A stretch of DNA of 64,000 nt from Paracoccus sigandri (GCF_003709565.1 NZ_QNRC01000007.1:170600-234599); one strand, 5' to 3'. Shown: positions 44,025 to 54,668, numbered from the stretch's first letter. Numbers and translations are program-made. Notes: generated by a model not told the origin, from the letters alone.

Positions 44025-46562
44025 ATGCCCTACGACCCCTCCAGCCTTGAATCCCGTTGGCAGCAGGCCTGGGCCGATGCCGGCAGCTTCACCGCCACCC
44101 GCGACGAGCGGCCGAAATACTATGTGCTGGAGATGTTCCCCTATCCCTCGGGGCGCATCCACATGGGCCATGTGCGCAATTACACGATGGGCGACGTGGT
44201 GGCGCGGTTCAAGCGCGCGCAGGGGTTTTCGGTGCTGCACCCGATGGGCTGGGACGCCTTCGGGATGCCGGCCGAGAATGCCGCGATGGAACAGGGCGGC
44301 CATCCGCGCGACTGGACCTATGCCAATATCGCCACCATGCGCGAGCAGTTGAAGCCGCTTGGCCTGTCCATCGACTGGAGCCGCGAATTCGCCACCTGCG
44401 ACGACGGTTACGTGGCGCAGCAGCAGGCGCTGTTCCTGGATTTTCTGGAGGCCGGGCTGATCACCCGCAAGTCGGCGCAGGTGAACTGGGATCCGGTCGA
44501 CATGACCGTGTTGGCCAATGAGCAGGTGATCGACGGCAAGGGCTGGCGATCCGGCGCGCCGGTCGAGCGCAAGGAACTGACCCAGTGGTTCTTCCGCATC
44601 TCGGACTATTCCGAGGAACTGCTGGCGGCGCTGGACGGGTTGAAGGGCTGGCCGGAAAAGGTGCGGCTGATGCAGTCGAACTGGATCGGCAAGTCGCGCG
44701 GGCTGCAATTCAGGTTCGAGACCGTCGATGCGCCCGAGGGATTCGGCCGGATCGAGGTCTATACGACCCGGCCCGACACGCTGATGGGTGCCTCGTTCGT
44801 AGCGCTGTCGCCGGATCATCCGCTGGTCCGCGGGCTGGCCGCGGCCGATCCGAAGGTTGCCGGTTTCTGCGAGGAATGCCGCCGCATCGGCACCACCGAG
44901 GAGGCGATCGAGACCGCGCCGAAGATGGGCTTCGACACCGGCCTGACCGTGCGCCATCCGCTGGACGGCGACTGGCACCTGCCGATCTGGATCGCGAATT
45001 TCGTGCTGATGGATTACGGCACTGGCGCGATCTTCGGCAGCCCCGCCCATGACGAGCGCGACCACGAATTCGCCACGAAATACGGGTTGCCGATTCGGGC
45101 GACCTTCGGCGAGCGCGGCATGACGCTGGAACAGGCCGACGCGCTGGTCGCCGAGGCCTCGTTCACGCCGCTGAAATCCGAGGTCGTGACCTATGTGCGC
45201 GGCTTCGCGGGCCAGCCCGACCAGACCGGCGAGGCCGCCGTCGATGCCGCCATCGCCCATGCCGAGGCCAATGGCTATGGCGAGGGCGTCACGAAATACC
45301 GCCTGCGCGACTGGGGCATTTCGCGCCAGCGCTATTGGGGCTGCCCGATCCCGGTGGTGCATTGCGGGACCTGCGGCACCGTCCCCGAGGCCAAGCGGAA
45401 CCTGCCGGTGCTGCTGCCGCAGGATGTCAGCTTCGACATTCCCGGCAACCCGCTGGACCGCCACCCGACCTGGCGGAACGCGACCTGCCCGCAATGCGGC
45501 GGTGCCGCCCTGCGCGAGACCGACACGATGGACACCTTCGTGGACAGCTCGTGGTATTACGCGCGCTTCACCTCGCCCCATGCGGCGACGCCGACCGACC
45601 GGGCCGATGCCGATTACTGGATGAACGTCGACCAGTATATCGGCGGTATCGAGCATGCGATCCTGCACCTGCTCTATTCGCGCTTCTTCGCCCGCGCGAT
45701 GGTGAAGACCGGCCATCTGCCCGAGGCCGCGAAGGAGCCCTTCGATGCGCTGTTCACGCAGGGCATGGTCACGCATGAGATTTACATGACCCGCGACGAG
45801 AAGGGGCGTCCGGTCTATCACCTGCCCGAGGATGTCGTGGACGGCAAGCTGGCCGACGGCACGCCGGTCGAGGTGGTGCCCTCGGCCAAGATGTCGAAAT
45901 CCAAGAAGAACGTCGTCGATCCGGTGAATATCGTCGAAAGCTTCGGCGCCGATACCGCGCGCTGGTTCATGCTGTCGGACAGCCCGCCGGAGCGCGACGT
46001 GGAATGGACCGCCGCCGGGGCCGAGGCCGCGCACAAGTTCCTGTCCCGCGTCTGGCGCCTGGCGGAGGAATCGTCCGAGGGCGGCGAGGATCCGGGCCTT
46101 GCCCGCGCCGCGCATCGCGCCATCGCCGACGTGACCCGCGCCATCGAGGGCTTCGCCTTCAACAAGGCGGTGGCGAAGATCTACGAGCTGGCCAATGCCG
46201 TCGGCAAGTCGACGGCGGGGGGCGAATCGCGCAGGGCGGTGCTGCGGATCATGGCGCAGCTGATGGCGCCGATGGTGCCGCACCTGGCCGAGGATGTCTG
46301 GGCGATGGCGGGCGGCAGCGGCATGGTCGTCGATGCCCCCTGGCCGCAGGCCGATCCGGCGATGCTGGAGGATGACAGCGTGACCCTGCCGATCCAGATC
46401 AACGGCAAGCGCCGGGCCGAGATCAGCGTGGCCAAGGACATGCCCAAGGACCAGATCGAGGCGCTGGTGCTGGCCGACGAGACGGTGCAGCGCTTCCTGG
46501 AGGGGGCAGTGCCGAAGAAGCTGATCGTGGTGCCGGGGCGGATCGTCAATGTGGTCGCCTGA
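44025..46562 (+). CDS. leuS: Leucyl-tRNA synthetase
   Basis: An 845-aa class I synthetase. HIGH motif [17 protein letters not shown] at about residue 41-57, the editing domain with [13 protein letters not shown], and the [12 protein letters not shown] motif near residue 625 are present. ATG 44025 begins [16 protein letters not shown], as in the family; the upstream open frame is not conserved. Heads a leuS-lptE-holA run. Confidence 0.97.
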   Translation: MPYDPSSLESRWQQAWADAGSFTATRDERPKYYVLEMFPYPSGRIHMGHVRNYTMGDVVARFKRAQGFSVLHPMGWDAFGMPAENAAMEQGGHPRDWTYANIATMREQLKPLGLSIDWSREFATCDDGYVAQQQALFLDFLEAGLITRKSAQVNWDPVDMTVLANEQVIDGKGWRSGAPVERKELTQWFFRISDYSEELLAALDGLKGWPEKVRLMQSNWIGKSRGLQFRFETVDAPEGFGRIEVYTTRPDTLMGASFVALSPDHPLVRGLAAADPKVAGFCEECRRIGTTEEAIETAPKMGFDTGLTVRHPLDGDWHLPIWIANFVLMDYGTGAIFGSPAHDERDHEFATKYGLPIRATFGERGMTLEQADALVAEASFTPLKSEVVTYVRGFAGQPDQTGEAAVDAAIAHAEANGYGEGVTKYRLRDWGISRQRYWGCPIPVVHCGTCGTVPEAKRNLPVLLPQDVSFDIPGNPLDRHPTWRNATCPQCGGAALRETDTMDTFVDSSWYYARFTSPHAATPTDRADADYWMNVDQYIGGIEHAILHLLYSRFFARAMVKTGHLPEAAKEPFDALFTQGMVTHEIYMTRDEKGRPVYHLPEDVVDGKLADGTPVEVVPSAKMSKSKKNVVDPVNIVESFGADTARWFMLSDSPPERDVEWTAAGAEAAHKFLSRVWRLAEESSEGGEDPGLARAAHRAIADVTRAIEGFAFNKAVAKIYELANAVGKSTAGGESRRAVLRIMAQLMAPMVPHLAEDVWAMAGGSGMVVDAPWPQADPAMLEDDSVTLPIQINGKRRAEISVAKDMPKDQIEALVLADETVQRFLEGAVPKKLIVVPGRIVNVVA

Positions 46563-46566
46563 GGGC

Positions 46567-47043
46567 ATGAGCCGCCGCGCGGCCCTGGCCGGGCTGCTGG
46601 CGCTGTCGGCCTGCGGGCTGACGCCGGTCTACGGGCCGGGGGGGGCGGGGCGGCGGCTGTTCGGCCAGATCCGCCCGCGCGATCCCGACACATTCGAGGA
46701 ATTCGCCTTCAACCGCCGGCTGGCCGAGAGGCTGGGCCCCGACAGCGATGCGCGGTTCGAGCTGGACTATCGGATGAATATCGGCGTCGTCGCGCAGGCG
46801 ATCACCCCCGACGAGGTGACGACCCGCTATTCGCTGAACGGGACGGCGGATTTCGCGCTGAAGGACCGGGCGGGGGCGGTGCTGACCCAGGGGCGGGTCA
46901 GCAGCTTCACCTCCTATTCGACGACCGGCACCACCATCGCCACCCTGTCGGCCGAGGCCGATGCGCGGCAGCGGCTGGCCCATATGCTGGCCGACCAGGT
47001 GGTCACGCGGCTGCTGGCGGCCTCGGACAAGCTGCCCACATGA
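46567..47043 (+). CDS. lptE: LPS-assembly lipoprotein LptE
   Basis: A 158-aa lipoprotein with lipobox LSAC (Cys16) followed by GLTPVYGPGGAG. LptE plugs the LptD translocon and delivers LPS to the outer leaflet. The position between leuS and holA is the classic one. It starts 4 bp after leuS and overlaps holA by ATGA. Confidence 0.93.
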   Translation: MSRRAALAGLLALSACGLTPVYGPGGAGRRLFGQIRPRDPDTFEEFAFNRRLAERLGPDSDARFELDYRMNIGVVAQAITPDEVTTRYSLNGTADFALKDRAGAVLTQGRVSSFTSYSTTGTTIATLSAEADARQRLAHMLADQVVTRLLAASDKLPT

Positions 47044-48068
47044 ACCTGAAGGGCGGCGAAATCGCGCGCTATCTGGCGCGTCCCGACCCGTCCCGACCGG
47101 CCCTGCTGATCTATGGCCAGGACGCGATGCGCGTGGCGCTGAAACGGGCCGAGGCGGTGCGCGCGCTGGTGGGCGAGCGGGCCGAGGAGGAGATGCGCCT
47201 GACCCGGATGGCCGGGGGCGGGCTGAAGAAGGACCCCGCCCAGCTTCTGGACGCGATCAAGGAGGTCGGCTTCTTTCCCGGCCAGCGCGTCGTCCTGGTC
47301 GAGGATACGCCCGATTCCGGGGCCGAGGCGGTCCGGGTCGCGCTGGAGGAATGGCAGCCGGGCGATGCGGTGATCGTGGTCACGGCGGGCGGGCTGGCGA
47401 AATCCTCGGCGCTGCGCAAGCTGTTCGAGGGCCATCGCGAGGCCGTGGCCGCGCCGATCTATGACGACCCGCCCGGCGAGGACGAGATCGCCCGCTGGCT
47501 GTCCGAGGCCGGGCTGCGCGAGGTGCCGCGCGATGCGATGCGCGACCTGCTGGCGCTGGCCCGCGCGCTGGATCCGGGCGACCTGCGCCAGGTGATCGAG
47601 AAGATCGGGCTCTACAAGCATGGCGATCCGGCGCCGCTGACGCCCTCGGAGGTGGCGCTGATGGCACCGGCGACGATCGAGGCGGACCTGGACGAGCTGC
47701 TGCATGTCGTGGCCGAGGGGCGGGCGGGCGAATTCGGCGCGCTGATGCGGCGGATCGAGGGGCAGGGCGTCGCGCCGGTGACGCTGTGCATCGCCGCCCT
47801 GCGCCATTTCCGCGCCCTGCACCTGGGGGCCGCCGATCCGGGCGGGCCGGGCGCGGGCCTGTCGCGGATGCGCCCGCCGGTCTTCGGCCCGCGCCGCGAC
47901 CGGATGGCGCGGCAGGCGCAGGCCTGGGGCATGGGCCCGCTGGAGGAGGCGCTGCGGCAGCTGCTGGACACGGACCTGGCGCTGCGCAGCTCGACCTCGG
48001 CCCCGGCCATGGCGCTGGTCGAGCGGGTGCTGATCCGGCTGGCGATGATGCCCAAGGGCCGCCGATGA
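47040..48068 (+). CDS. holA: DNA polymerase III subunit delta
   Basis: A 342-aa clamp-loader delta subunit. Features are the LLIYGQDAMRVALKRAEAVR start, RVVLVEDTPDSG, and the C-terminal GVAPVTLCIAALRHFRALHL. It overlaps lptE upstream and the flavoprotein gene downstream by ATGA. Confidence 0.93.
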   Translation: MNLKGGEIARYLARPDPSRPALLIYGQDAMRVALKRAEAVRALVGERAEEEMRLTRMAGGGLKKDPAQLLDAIKEVGFFPGQRVVLVEDTPDSGAEAVRVALEEWQPGDAVIVVTAGGLAKSSALRKLFEGHREAVAAPIYDDPPGEDEIARWLSEAGLREVPRDAMRDLLALARALDPGDLRQVIEKIGLYKHGDPAPLTPSEVALMAPATIEADLDELLHVVAEGRAGEFGALMRRIEGQGVAPVTLCIAALRHFRALHLGAADPGGPGAGLSRMRPPVFGPRRDRMARQAQAWGMGPLEEALRQLLDTDLALRSSTSAPAMALVERVLIRLAMMPKGRR

Positions 48069-49255
48069 CCGAGGCGCCCGAGGCGCTGGTGATCGGCGCG
48101 GGACCGGCGGGGCTGATGGCCGCCGAGGTCCTGTCGGCGGGCGGCGCGGAGGTGGTCCTGGCCGAGGCGATGCCGACGCCCGCGCGGAAATTCCTGATGG
48201 CCGGCAAGTCGGGGCTGAACCTGACCAGGGACGAGCCCCTGGCCGATTTCGTCGCGCGGTTCGGGGGCAGTCATGGGTATTTGGACAACGAAGAAGACCC
48301 GTTCGGCCCTGCCGCGGTGATGGAATGGGCGCGGGGGCTGGGGGTCGAGCTGTTCACCGGCTCGACCGGGCGGGTGTTTCCGGTGGGCATGAAGGCCTCG
48401 CCGCTGCTGCGGGCCTGGCTGGCGCGGCTGCGCGGGCAGGGGGTGGCCTTGCGCACGCGCTGGCGCTGGAGCGGGCTGGAGGGCGGTTTTCGCTTCGAGA
48501 CGCCGGAGGGGGCGCGGCTGTTGCGCCCGCGCGTCGCGGTCCTGGCGCTGGGGGGCGCGAGCTGGCCGCGGCTGGGATCGGATGCGGGCTGGGTGCCGCT
48601 GCTGCGTGCGGCGGGCGTGGGGGTCGCGGATCTGCGGCCGGCCAACATGGGGTTCCGCGTCGATTGGTCGGCGCCGATGGCGCGGCATTTCGGGGCGGCG
48701 GTGAAGGGCGCCGCGATCCGGGCGGGCAGTTCGGCGACGCGCGGGGAATGGGTCGTTACCCGGCAGGGGATCGAGGGCGGCGGCGTCTATGAGGTTTCCG
48801 CCGCGATCCGCGACGGGGCGGCGGCGGAACTGGACCTGGCGCCTGACCTGGACATTGCGGCGCTGGCAGGGCGATTCGCGCGGCCGAGGGGCAGGCTGTC
48901 GCTGGGGAACTGGCTGCGCCGGGTGCTGGGCGATCCGGTCAAGGTCGCGCTGCTGCTGGAATGGGGCCGGCCCTTGCCGCAGGACGCAGCGGGCCTTGCG
49001 GGCCGCGCCAAGGCGCTGCCGATCCGGCATCGCGGGCCGATGGGGCTGGAGCGGGCGATTTCCTCGGCCGGCGGCATCCGCCTGTCGGAGCTGACCGCCG
49101 GGCTGGAGCTGACCGCGCTGCCCGGCAGTTTCGCGGCGGGCGAGATGCTGGACTGGGAAGCGCCCACCGGCGGCTATCTGCTGACCGGCTGCCTGGCCAG
49201 CGGCCGGCTCGCAGGCCGGGCGGCACTGGCGCGCCTGCGGCGGGACGAGCCATGA
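48065..49255 (+). CDS. TIGR03862-type FAD-dependent oxidoreductase (BaiN/HI0933-like)
   Basis: A 396-aa flavoprotein. The FAD motif VIGAGPAGLMAAEVLS starts the protein; PTPARKFLMAGKSGLNLT, the TGRVFPVGMKASPLLRAWL region and GGVYEVSAAI are family-like, and the end is MLDWEAPTGGYLLTGCLASGR. Near residue 70 the sequence GYLDNEEDPFG is encoded by a repeat core (copy h) and appears unlike the usual family sequence there. Substrate unknown. Confidence 0.87.
   Translation: MTEAPEALVIGAGPAGLMAAEVLSAGGAEVVLAEAMPTPARKFLMAGKSGLNLTRDEPLADFVARFGGSHGYLDNEEDPFGPAAVMEWARGLGVELFTGSTGRVFPVGMKASPLLRAWLARLRGQGVALRTRWRWSGLEGGFRFETPEGARLLRPRVAVLALGGASWPRLGSDAGWVPLLRAAGVGVADLRPANMGFRVDWSAPMARHFGAAVKGAAIRAGSSATRGEWVVTRQGIEGGGVYEVSAAIRDGAAAELDLAPDLDIAALAGRFARPRGRLSLGNWLRRVLGDPVKVALLLEWGRPLPQDAAGLAGRAKALPIRHRGPMGLERAISSAGGIRLSELTAGLELTALPGSFAAGEMLDWEAPTGGYLLTGCLASGRLAGRAALARLRRDEP
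48275..48300 (+). repeat. Repeat core, copy h (inside flavoprotein gene)
   Basis: GGGTATTTGGACAACGAAGA followed by AGACCC. It differs from the glpK copies at two of 25 positions. It is translated in frame as GYLDNEEDP. Confidence 0.8.
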
Positions 49256-49361
49256 GCCGGCCGCAGGGCGGCTACGACTTTCGCTGCATTGCGGCATAAG
49301 CCGTTCCCGACTATCCTCGGGTCATGGGGGGAAACCGCTCGACCGAACGAAAGGGTTTCCG

Positions 49362-49580
49362 ATGGCACATACGATTACCCACTTCTCGCCCGAGACGCGG
49401 CGCCGGATCGACGGCTTTCTGACGCGCTTCGGGGACGGCATGAACGCCTATCTGGACGCGCATTCCCGGCGCGACCGGATCGAGGCGCTGGAGGCCAGAA
49501 GCGACGAGGAGCTGGCGGCGATGGGGCTGCGGCGCGACCAGATCTCGCGCCACGTCTTTCGCGACATGGTCTGGATCTAG
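49362..49580 (+). CDS. DUF1127-like small protein
   Basis: A 72-aa basic protein whose C-terminal part, IEALEARSDEELAAMGLRRDQISRHVFRDM, is the DUF1127 (YjiS-like) helix pair. Some such proteins in Rhodobacter influence RNA turnover. Convergent with the GST gene, 4 bp apart. Confidence 0.82.
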   Translation: MAHTITHFSPETRRRIDGFLTRFGDGMNAYLDAHSRRDRIEALEARSDEELAAMGLRRDQISRHVFRDMVWI

Positions 49581-49584
49581 CGGG

Positions 49585-50172
49585 TCAGCCGGCGATGGCG
49601 CGCCGGAAGGCGGGCCGCGCCCGCATCCGTTCCAGGTAATCGGTCAGCCGCGCCTCGGCGATCGGGAATTTCGCGCTGAGCGCCCAGATCAGGCAATGGG
49701 TCAGGATGAAGTCGGGCACGGTCATCCGCTCGCCCATCAGGAACGGGCCCTCGGCCAGGCGGTGGACCAGCGTCTTCTGGCTGTGCTCGAATTCCCAGCG
49801 TAGCGTGTTCTTGATGGCCGAGAGGCGCATTTCCTCGGGCAGCACGAAGCTGTGGCGGGCGGCCAGCCACAGTGCCGCGTCGAATTCGTCCAGCAGGAAC
49901 TGGGTCAGGCTGTCCTGGCGGGCGCGGTCCAGGGTGCCGGCCGGGTGGGTCAGGTCGCCGTGGCGGTCGGCCAGATAGGTCAGGATCGCGGTCGAATCGG
50001 TGATCGGCGTGCCGTCGTCGATCAGCACCGGCACCTTGCCGGCCGGATTGAAGGCGACGACGCCCTCGCTACGGGGCAGGGCGGCGATATGGCGGAAGGG
50101 CAGGCCAAGCTCTTCCAGCATCCACAGCACCCGCAAGGCGCGGCTTTGCGACGTACCAATCACGGTATACAC
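49585..50172 (-). CDS. Glutathione S-transferase
   Basis: A 195-aa GST. The N-terminal thioredoxin-like domain has GTSQSRALRVLWMLEELGLPF and GKVPVLIDDGTPITDSTAILTYL, the C-terminal helical domain FLMGERMTVPDFILTH. Class not certain. Confidence 0.9.
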   Translation of the reverse strand: MYTVIGTSQSRALRVLWMLEELGLPFRHIAALPRSEGVVAFNPAGKVPVLIDDGTPITDSTAILTYLADRHGDLTHPAGTLDRARQDSLTQFLLDEFDAALWLAARHSFVLPEEMRLSAIKNTLRWEFEHSQKTLVHRLAEGPFLMGERMTVPDFILTHCLIWALSAKFPIAEARLTDYLERMRARPAFRRAIAG

Positions 50173-50211
50173 GGGTGGCCCTCCTGACTGACTGTCCTCA
50201 TGGGGCCGCAG

Positions 50212-50631
50212 TCAGTCCTTCCAGTCAATGATCATCTGGGTCTGGGTCACGATGGCCGCGACCTTGCCGTCGCCGCGGGTGATGGTAGTCTGCCAGATCT
50301 GCGTCGTGCCGCCCAGATGCTGCGGCACCGAGACCGCCCGCGCCACATCGCCCAGTCGCACGGGGCGGATGAAGTTCGTCTTGCTTTCCAGCGTGGTGGT
50401 CGCCTTGCCGGGCGGCAGGTGCAGATGCGTGCCGGTGCCGCCGGCATTGTCCGCCAGCCCCATGATCGCGCCGCCATGCAGCACGCCGTTGCGGTTGGCC
50501 AGGACCGGCGTCACCTCCATCTGCATCTCGACCCGGTCGGGCGCGGCCGAGACCAGCCGCGCCCCGATATGGCGCGCATATTCGGGCTGGTTCTCGGCCA
50601 TCTCGCGCAGCCTGTCCCGGTCGTCCTGCAT
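50212..50631 (-). CDS. PaaI-type hotdog thioesterase
   Basis: A 139-aa single hotdog-domain protein. NRNGVLHGGAIMGLADNAGG carries the catalytic region, followed by TTLESKTNFIRPVRLGDVARA. The longer frame start is less likely because the domain begins shortly after ATG 50631. It may hydrolyse acyl- or aryl-CoA. Confidence 0.88.
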   Translation of the reverse strand: MQDDRDRLREMAENQPEYARHIGARLVSAAPDRVEMQMEVTPVLANRNGVLHGGAIMGLADNAGGTGTHLHLPPGKATTTLESKTNFIRPVRLGDVARAVSVPQHLGGTTQIWQTTITRGDGKVAAIVTQTQMIIDWKD

Positions 50632-50716
50632 CCCGCGTCCCTCTGTTTCGCCGTTGCCTGCGGCCATATCGCAGCAGGGCGAGCGGGAAGGCAAGGCGGG
50701 CGTCGGGGCGGCCGGT

Positions 50717-51298
50717 TCAGGCCCGCCGGCAGGAGGCGAGCTGCGCGCGATACATCTCGGAGCGCTGGCCGACCTGGGCGGCCACCCGCATCAGCCAGGT
50801 CTTCGAGCGATAGGACTGCCGCGCGAAGCCCGAGCGGCCCTCGTGATAGGCCAGGTATTGCGAGGCGGCGTCGCGTTTCGAGATCCCCAGCCGCTGGGTC
50901 GAGCCGTGCATGTACCAGCCCATGAAATCGGTCGCGTCGTTGATGTTGTTGCGCTTGGCGCGGCGGTTGCCGGTTTCGCGCATGTATTCCTCCCAGGTGC
51001 CGTCCAGCGCCTGCGAATAGCCGAAGGCGCTGCTCTGCCGGCCGATGGGGATGACGCCAAGCGCGTATTGATGCGGGGTGCGCGCGTCGCCGATGAATTT
51101 CGATTCCTGGTGGATCGTCGCCATCTGGACATGGACCGGCACGCCCCAGCGGGCCTCGGTGCGCTTCATCGCGCGCAGATAGGCCGGCCGCTCGGCCACG
51201 ATGGCGCAGGCGTTTTCGAGATTGCGGGGGGCCTTGTAGTCGCCGCCACCGCAGGATGCGACCAGCGCCACGATCGCCAGTTTCAGAAACCTGTTCAT
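50717..51298 (-). CDS. Lytic transglycosylase-like lipoprotein
   Basis: A 193-aa predicted lipoprotein (lipobox VASC, Cys16). The SLT-like domain shows MATIHQESKFIGDARTP, with catalytic Glu, and SSAFGYSQALDGTWEEYM. It probably cleaves peptidoglycan at the outer membrane. A palindrome lies just upstream (51313-51338). Confidence 0.86.
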   Translation of the reverse strand: MNRFLKLAIVALVASCGGGDYKAPRNLENACAIVAERPAYLRAMKRTEARWGVPVHVQMATIHQESKFIGDARTPHQYALGVIPIGRQSSAFGYSQALDGTWEEYMRETGNRRAKRNNINDATDFMGWYMHGSTQRLGISKRDAASQYLAYHEGRSGFARQSYRSKTWLMRVAAQVGQRSEMYRAQLASCRRA

Positions 51299-51312
51299 CC
51301 TGCCCTCTTGTC

Positions 51313-51338
51313 GTTTTTCCCGGATAATAGGGAAAAAC
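51313..51338. repeat. 9-bp palindrome upstream of the transglycosylase gene
   Basis: GTTTTTCCC and GGGAAAAAC separated by GGATAATA. It lies 15 bp before the transglycosylase ATG and 31 bp from the glpK stop. It could be a glpK terminator or an operator. Confidence 0.5.
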
Positions 51339-51368
51339 GCCGGGGGATAAAATCACAAAGGCTACAGG

Positions 51369-52844
51369 TCAGACCGCAAGCACCGCCTGGACGGCCCGTT
51401 TCCAAGCGGAATAACGCTGATCGCGGGTGCCGTCGTCCATGCCGGGCCGGAAACGGCGGTCAAGCTGCCAGTCGCGGGCATATTCCCGCGGGCCGGGGCA
51501 GATGCCTGCGCGAAAACCCGCCAGCCAGGCGGCGCCCTGGGCGGTGGTTTCGGTGTTTTTGGGCCGGTCCACGGGTGCGCCCAGGATGTCGGCCAGGAAC
51601 TGCATCGCCGGTTCGCTGGCGGTCATGCCGCCATCGACGCGCAGCACCGCCTCGCCCGCATCGGGCCAGTCCGCCCGCATCGCCTCCAGCAGGTCGCGGG
51701 TCTGGAAGCCGACGCTTTCCAGCGCGGCGCGGGCGAATTCGGCGGGCCCGGTATTGCGGGTCAGCCCGAAGATCGCGCCGCGCGCCGAGGGCGCCCAGTA
51801 GGGGGCGCCGAGGCCCGTGAAGGCCGGCACCATGATGATGTCCTGGCCGGCATCGGCCTGGGCGGCCAGGGCCTGGGTCTCGCCCGCCTGGCGGATGATC
51901 TTCAGCCCGTCGCGCAGCCATTGCACCACCGCGCCGGCGATGAAGATGCTGCCCTCCAGCGCATAGGTGGGCTGGCCGTCCAGCTGATAGGCGATGGTGG
52001 TCAGCAGCCGGTTGTCCGAGCGCACGGCCCGCTCGCCCGTGTTCAGCAGCGCGAAGCAGCCGGTGCCATAGGTCGATTTCAGCATGCCGGGCGCGAAGCA
52101 GGCCTGGCCGACGGTCGCCGCCTGCTGGTCGCCCGCCACGCCCAGGATCGGGATCTCGCGGCCGAACAGGTCGGCGCGAGTCATGCCGAATTCGGCGGCG
52201 CTGTCGAGGACCTCGGGCAGCATCGCGCGGGGAATGTCCAGCAGGCGGCACATCTCCTCCGACCAGCGGCCCTTGCGGATGTCGTAAAGCATCGTGCGCG
52301 CGGCATTGGTGGCATCGGTCACATGCGCCCGCCCGCCGGTCAGCTTCCAGATCAGGAAACTGTCCACGGTGCCGAAGGCCAGCTCGCCCGCCTCGGCCCG
52401 CTCGCGCGCGCCGTCGACATGGTCCAGCAGCCAGGCGATCTTGGTGGCGCTGAAATAGGGGTCCAGCAGCAGACCGGTGGTGTCGCGGACCAGGTCCTCG
52501 TGGCCCTGGTCCTTCAGCTGCGCGCAGAGATCGGCGGTGCGGCGGTCCTGCCAGACGATGGCGCGGTGGATCGGCTGGCCGGTCTTGCGGTCCCAGACCA
52601 GCGCGGTCTCGCGCTGGTTGGTGATGCCGATGGCGTCGATGCGCGGATTTCCGGCCTTCTCGATCGCGGCGCGGGCGGTGGCCGCCGATGTGGTCCAGAT
52701 ATCGTCCGCGTCATGCTCGACCCAGCCCGAGCGCGGGAAATGCTGGGCGAATTCCTGCTGCCCGCTGGCCAGGACCTGCAGGTCGTCGCTGAAGACCAGC
52801 GCGCGGGACGAGGTCGTCCCCTGATCCATCGCCAGAATCGTCAT
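51369..52844 (-). CDS. glpK: Glycerol kinase
   Basis: A 491-aa FGGY-family kinase forming glycerol-3-phosphate. It starts [17 protein letters not shown] and carries [25 protein letters not shown], and [30 protein letters not shown] precedes ATG 52844. No glpF or glpD is adjacent. The ModE-like regulator lies upstream, beyond a large inverted repeat. Confidence 0.96.
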   Translation of the reverse strand: MTILAMDQGTTSSRALVFSDDLQVLASGQQEFAQHFPRSGWVEHDADDIWTTSAATARAAIEKAGNPRIDAIGITNQRETALVWDRKTGQPIHRAIVWQDRRTADLCAQLKDQGHEDLVRDTTGLLLDPYFSATKIAWLLDHVDGARERAEAGELAFGTVDSFLIWKLTGGRAHVTDATNAARTMLYDIRKGRWSEEMCRLLDIPRAMLPEVLDSAAEFGMTRADLFGREIPILGVAGDQQAATVGQACFAPGMLKSTYGTGCFALLNTGERAVRSDNRLLTTIAYQLDGQPTYALEGSIFIAGAVVQWLRDGLKIIRQAGETQALAAQADAGQDIIMVPAFTGLGAPYWAPSARGAIFGLTRNTGPAEFARAALESVGFQTRDLLEAMRADWPDAGEAVLRVDGGMTASEPAMQFLADILGAPVDRPKNTETTAQGAAWLAGFRAGICPGPREYARDWQLDRRFRPGMDDGTRDQRYSAWKRAVQAVLAV

Positions 52845-52859
52845 GCCGCTTTCCTCCCC

Positions 52860-52944
52860 GGTTTTCTTCGTTGCCCAAATACCCCCGCCGGAGGCACCTG
52901 TCCGTGATGCCGGGATTATGGGTATTTGGGCAACGAAGAAAACC
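52860..52944. repeat. 25-bp perfect inverted repeat of repeat cores (copies i and j)
   Basis: Two head-to-head copies of the core GGGTATTTGGGCAACGAAGA with AAACC, at 52860-52884 and 52920-52944. They are perfectly complementary over 25 bp and separated by 35 bp. It sits in the leader of glpK, between it and the ModE-like gene. Confidence 0.9.
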
Positions 52945-52971
52945 AGGCAGGGGCAGCTGCGGTCCGGCGGA

Positions 52972-53340
52972 TCAGTCGCGTAGCATGGCGGCCAGCGCCG
53001 CAAGATCCTCGGCGCCCCGGTTGCGCAGCAGCGCCTCGAGCGCGCGGTAATGGGCCAGCACCTTGCGCCCCGCTTGCGTCACCACCGCCCCGCCGCCGCC
53101 CGAGCCGCCGCGGCTGCTGTCCACCACCGGCTGGGCGAAGGCGGCGTTCATCTCCTCGACCAGCGACCAGGCGCGCTTATAGCTCATCCCCATCTCGCGC
53201 CCCGCGGCCGAGATCGAGCCCAGCCGGTCGATCCCGTCCAGCAGGTCGGCCTTGCCCGGTCCCAGGACCAGCGGATTGGGATATTCGAGGCGCAGCTTGA
53301 TTCGGGGCATGGGCGACGGCTTCCTGCTCATGGCACCCAT
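52972..53340 (-). CDS. ModE-type winged-helix regulator (DNA-binding domain only)
   Basis: A 122-aa protein with the N-terminal ModE/LysR-like winged helix: [33 protein letters not shown] and [19 protein letters not shown]. It lacks the molybdate-binding MopI domains. Start could be at 53340 or an ATG shortly downstream. It may regulate molybdenum use or, by position, neighbouring genes. Confidence 0.87.
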   Translation of the reverse strand: MGAMSRKPSPMPRIKLRLEYPNPLVLGPGKADLLDGIDRLGSISAAGREMGMSYKRAWSLVEEMNAAFAQPVVDSSRGGSGGGGAVVTQAGRKVLAHYRALEALLRNRGAEDLAALAAMLRD

Positions 53341-53468
53341 GTATCGGGGCAGGGCGCGCGGCGCGCAAGCGCCAAGACGCGGCGTTTCCGTGCCGGTTGG
53401 CGCTAACGCGCGTTGCGGCGGGGGGTGCGGCGGGTAAGCTGCCCCCCTGTGTATTCGTGGAGGGACAC

Positions 53469-54650
53469 ATGTCAGCAGATGAAATCGTCATCCTGTCGGG
53501 GGCGCGCACCGCGATCGGGACCTTCGGCGGCAGCCTTGCGGGGGTGGCGCCGATCGACCTGGCCGCGACCGTGACCCGCGCCGCGCTGGAACGCGCGGGC
53601 GTCGCGCCCGAGCAGGTCGGGCAGGTGGTCTTCGGCCATGTCATCAATACCGAGCCGCGCGACATGTACCTGTCCCGCGTCGCCATGCTGGAGGCGGGCA
53701 TTCCGCATACGGTGCCGGCGATGAACGTGAACCGGCTCTGCGGCTCGGGCGCGCAGGCGATCGTCTCGGCGGTGCAGGTGCTGCAGCTGGGCGAGGCCGA
53801 TTTCGCCGTCGCGGGCGGTGCCGAAAGCATGAGCCGGGCGCCTTATGCGCTGCCCTCGGCCCGGTTCGGTGCGAAGATGGGCGACTCGACGATGCTGGAC
53901 ATGATGACCGGCGCGCTGACCTGCCCGATGGGCACCGGCCATATGGGCGTCACCGCCGAGAATGTCGCGGCCGAGCATGACATCAGCCGCGCGGCGCAGG
54001 ACGAATTCGCGCTGGAATCGCAGCGCCGCGCGGCGGCGGCCATCGCGGCGGGCCATTTCCGCGACCAGATCGTGCCGGTCGAGGTCAGGACCCGCAAGGG
54101 CGTGGTGGCCTTCGACACCGACGAGCATCCCAAGGAGACCAGCCTGGAGAAGCTGGCCGGGCTGAAGGCGGTCTTCCAGAAGGACGGCTCGGTCACGGCG
54201 GGCAATGCCAGCGGCATCAATGACGGCGCGGCGGCGGTGGTGCTGGCGCGGGCGGATGCGGCGGCGAAGGCCGGGCTGGTGCCGCGCGCGCGGGTCCTGG
54301 GCCATGCGGTGGCCGGTGTCCGCCCCGAGGTGATGGGCATCGGCCCGATCCCGGCGGTTCAGGCGCTGCTGGCGAAGACCGGGCTGTCGGCCGGCGATTT
54401 CGAGGTGATCGAATCGAACGAGGCCTTCGCGGCTCAGGCGCTGGCGGTCAACAAGGGGCTGGGGCTGGATGCCGCGCGCGTGAACCCCAATGGCGGCGCC
54501 ATCGCGCTTGGCCATCCGGTCGGCGCCACCGGCGCGATCCTGACGGTCAAGGCGCTCTACGAGCTTGAGCGGACCGGCGGATCCAGGGCGCTGATCACCA
54601 TGTGCATCGGCGGCGGTCAGGGCATCGCCATCGCCATCGAGCGGATCTGA
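53469..54650 (+). CDS. bktB: Beta-ketothiolase / acetyl-CoA acyltransferase
   Basis: A 393-aa thiolase. The nucleophile Cys91 is in [16 protein letters not shown], the His in [17 protein letters not shown] and the second Cys in [12 protein letters not shown]. The segments [29 protein letters not shown] and [17 protein letters not shown] closely recall Cupriavidus BktB, which makes 3-ketovaleryl-CoA for polyhydroxyalkanoate. No phaB is adjacent, so a catabolic role is also possible. Confidence 0.92.
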   Translation: MSADEIVILSGARTAIGTFGGSLAGVAPIDLAATVTRAALERAGVAPEQVGQVVFGHVINTEPRDMYLSRVAMLEAGIPHTVPAMNVNRLCGSGAQAIVSAVQVLQLGEADFAVAGGAESMSRAPYALPSARFGAKMGDSTMLDMMTGALTCPMGTGHMGVTAENVAAEHDISRAAQDEFALESQRRAAAAIAAGHFRDQIVPVEVRTRKGVVAFDTDEHPKETSLEKLAGLKAVFQKDGSVTAGNASGINDGAAAVVLARADAAAKAGLVPRARVLGHAVAGVRPEVMGIGPIPAVQALLAKTGLSAGDFEVIESNEAFAAQALAVNKGLGLDAARVNPNGGAIALGHPVGATGAILTVKALYELERTGGSRALITMCIGGGQGIAIAIERI

Positions 54651-54668
54651 CGCATCCCCGCATCGCAG

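Noticed and set aside
43902..46568. 888-codon minus-strand open frame
   Set aside because: Antisense to leuS; no domain.
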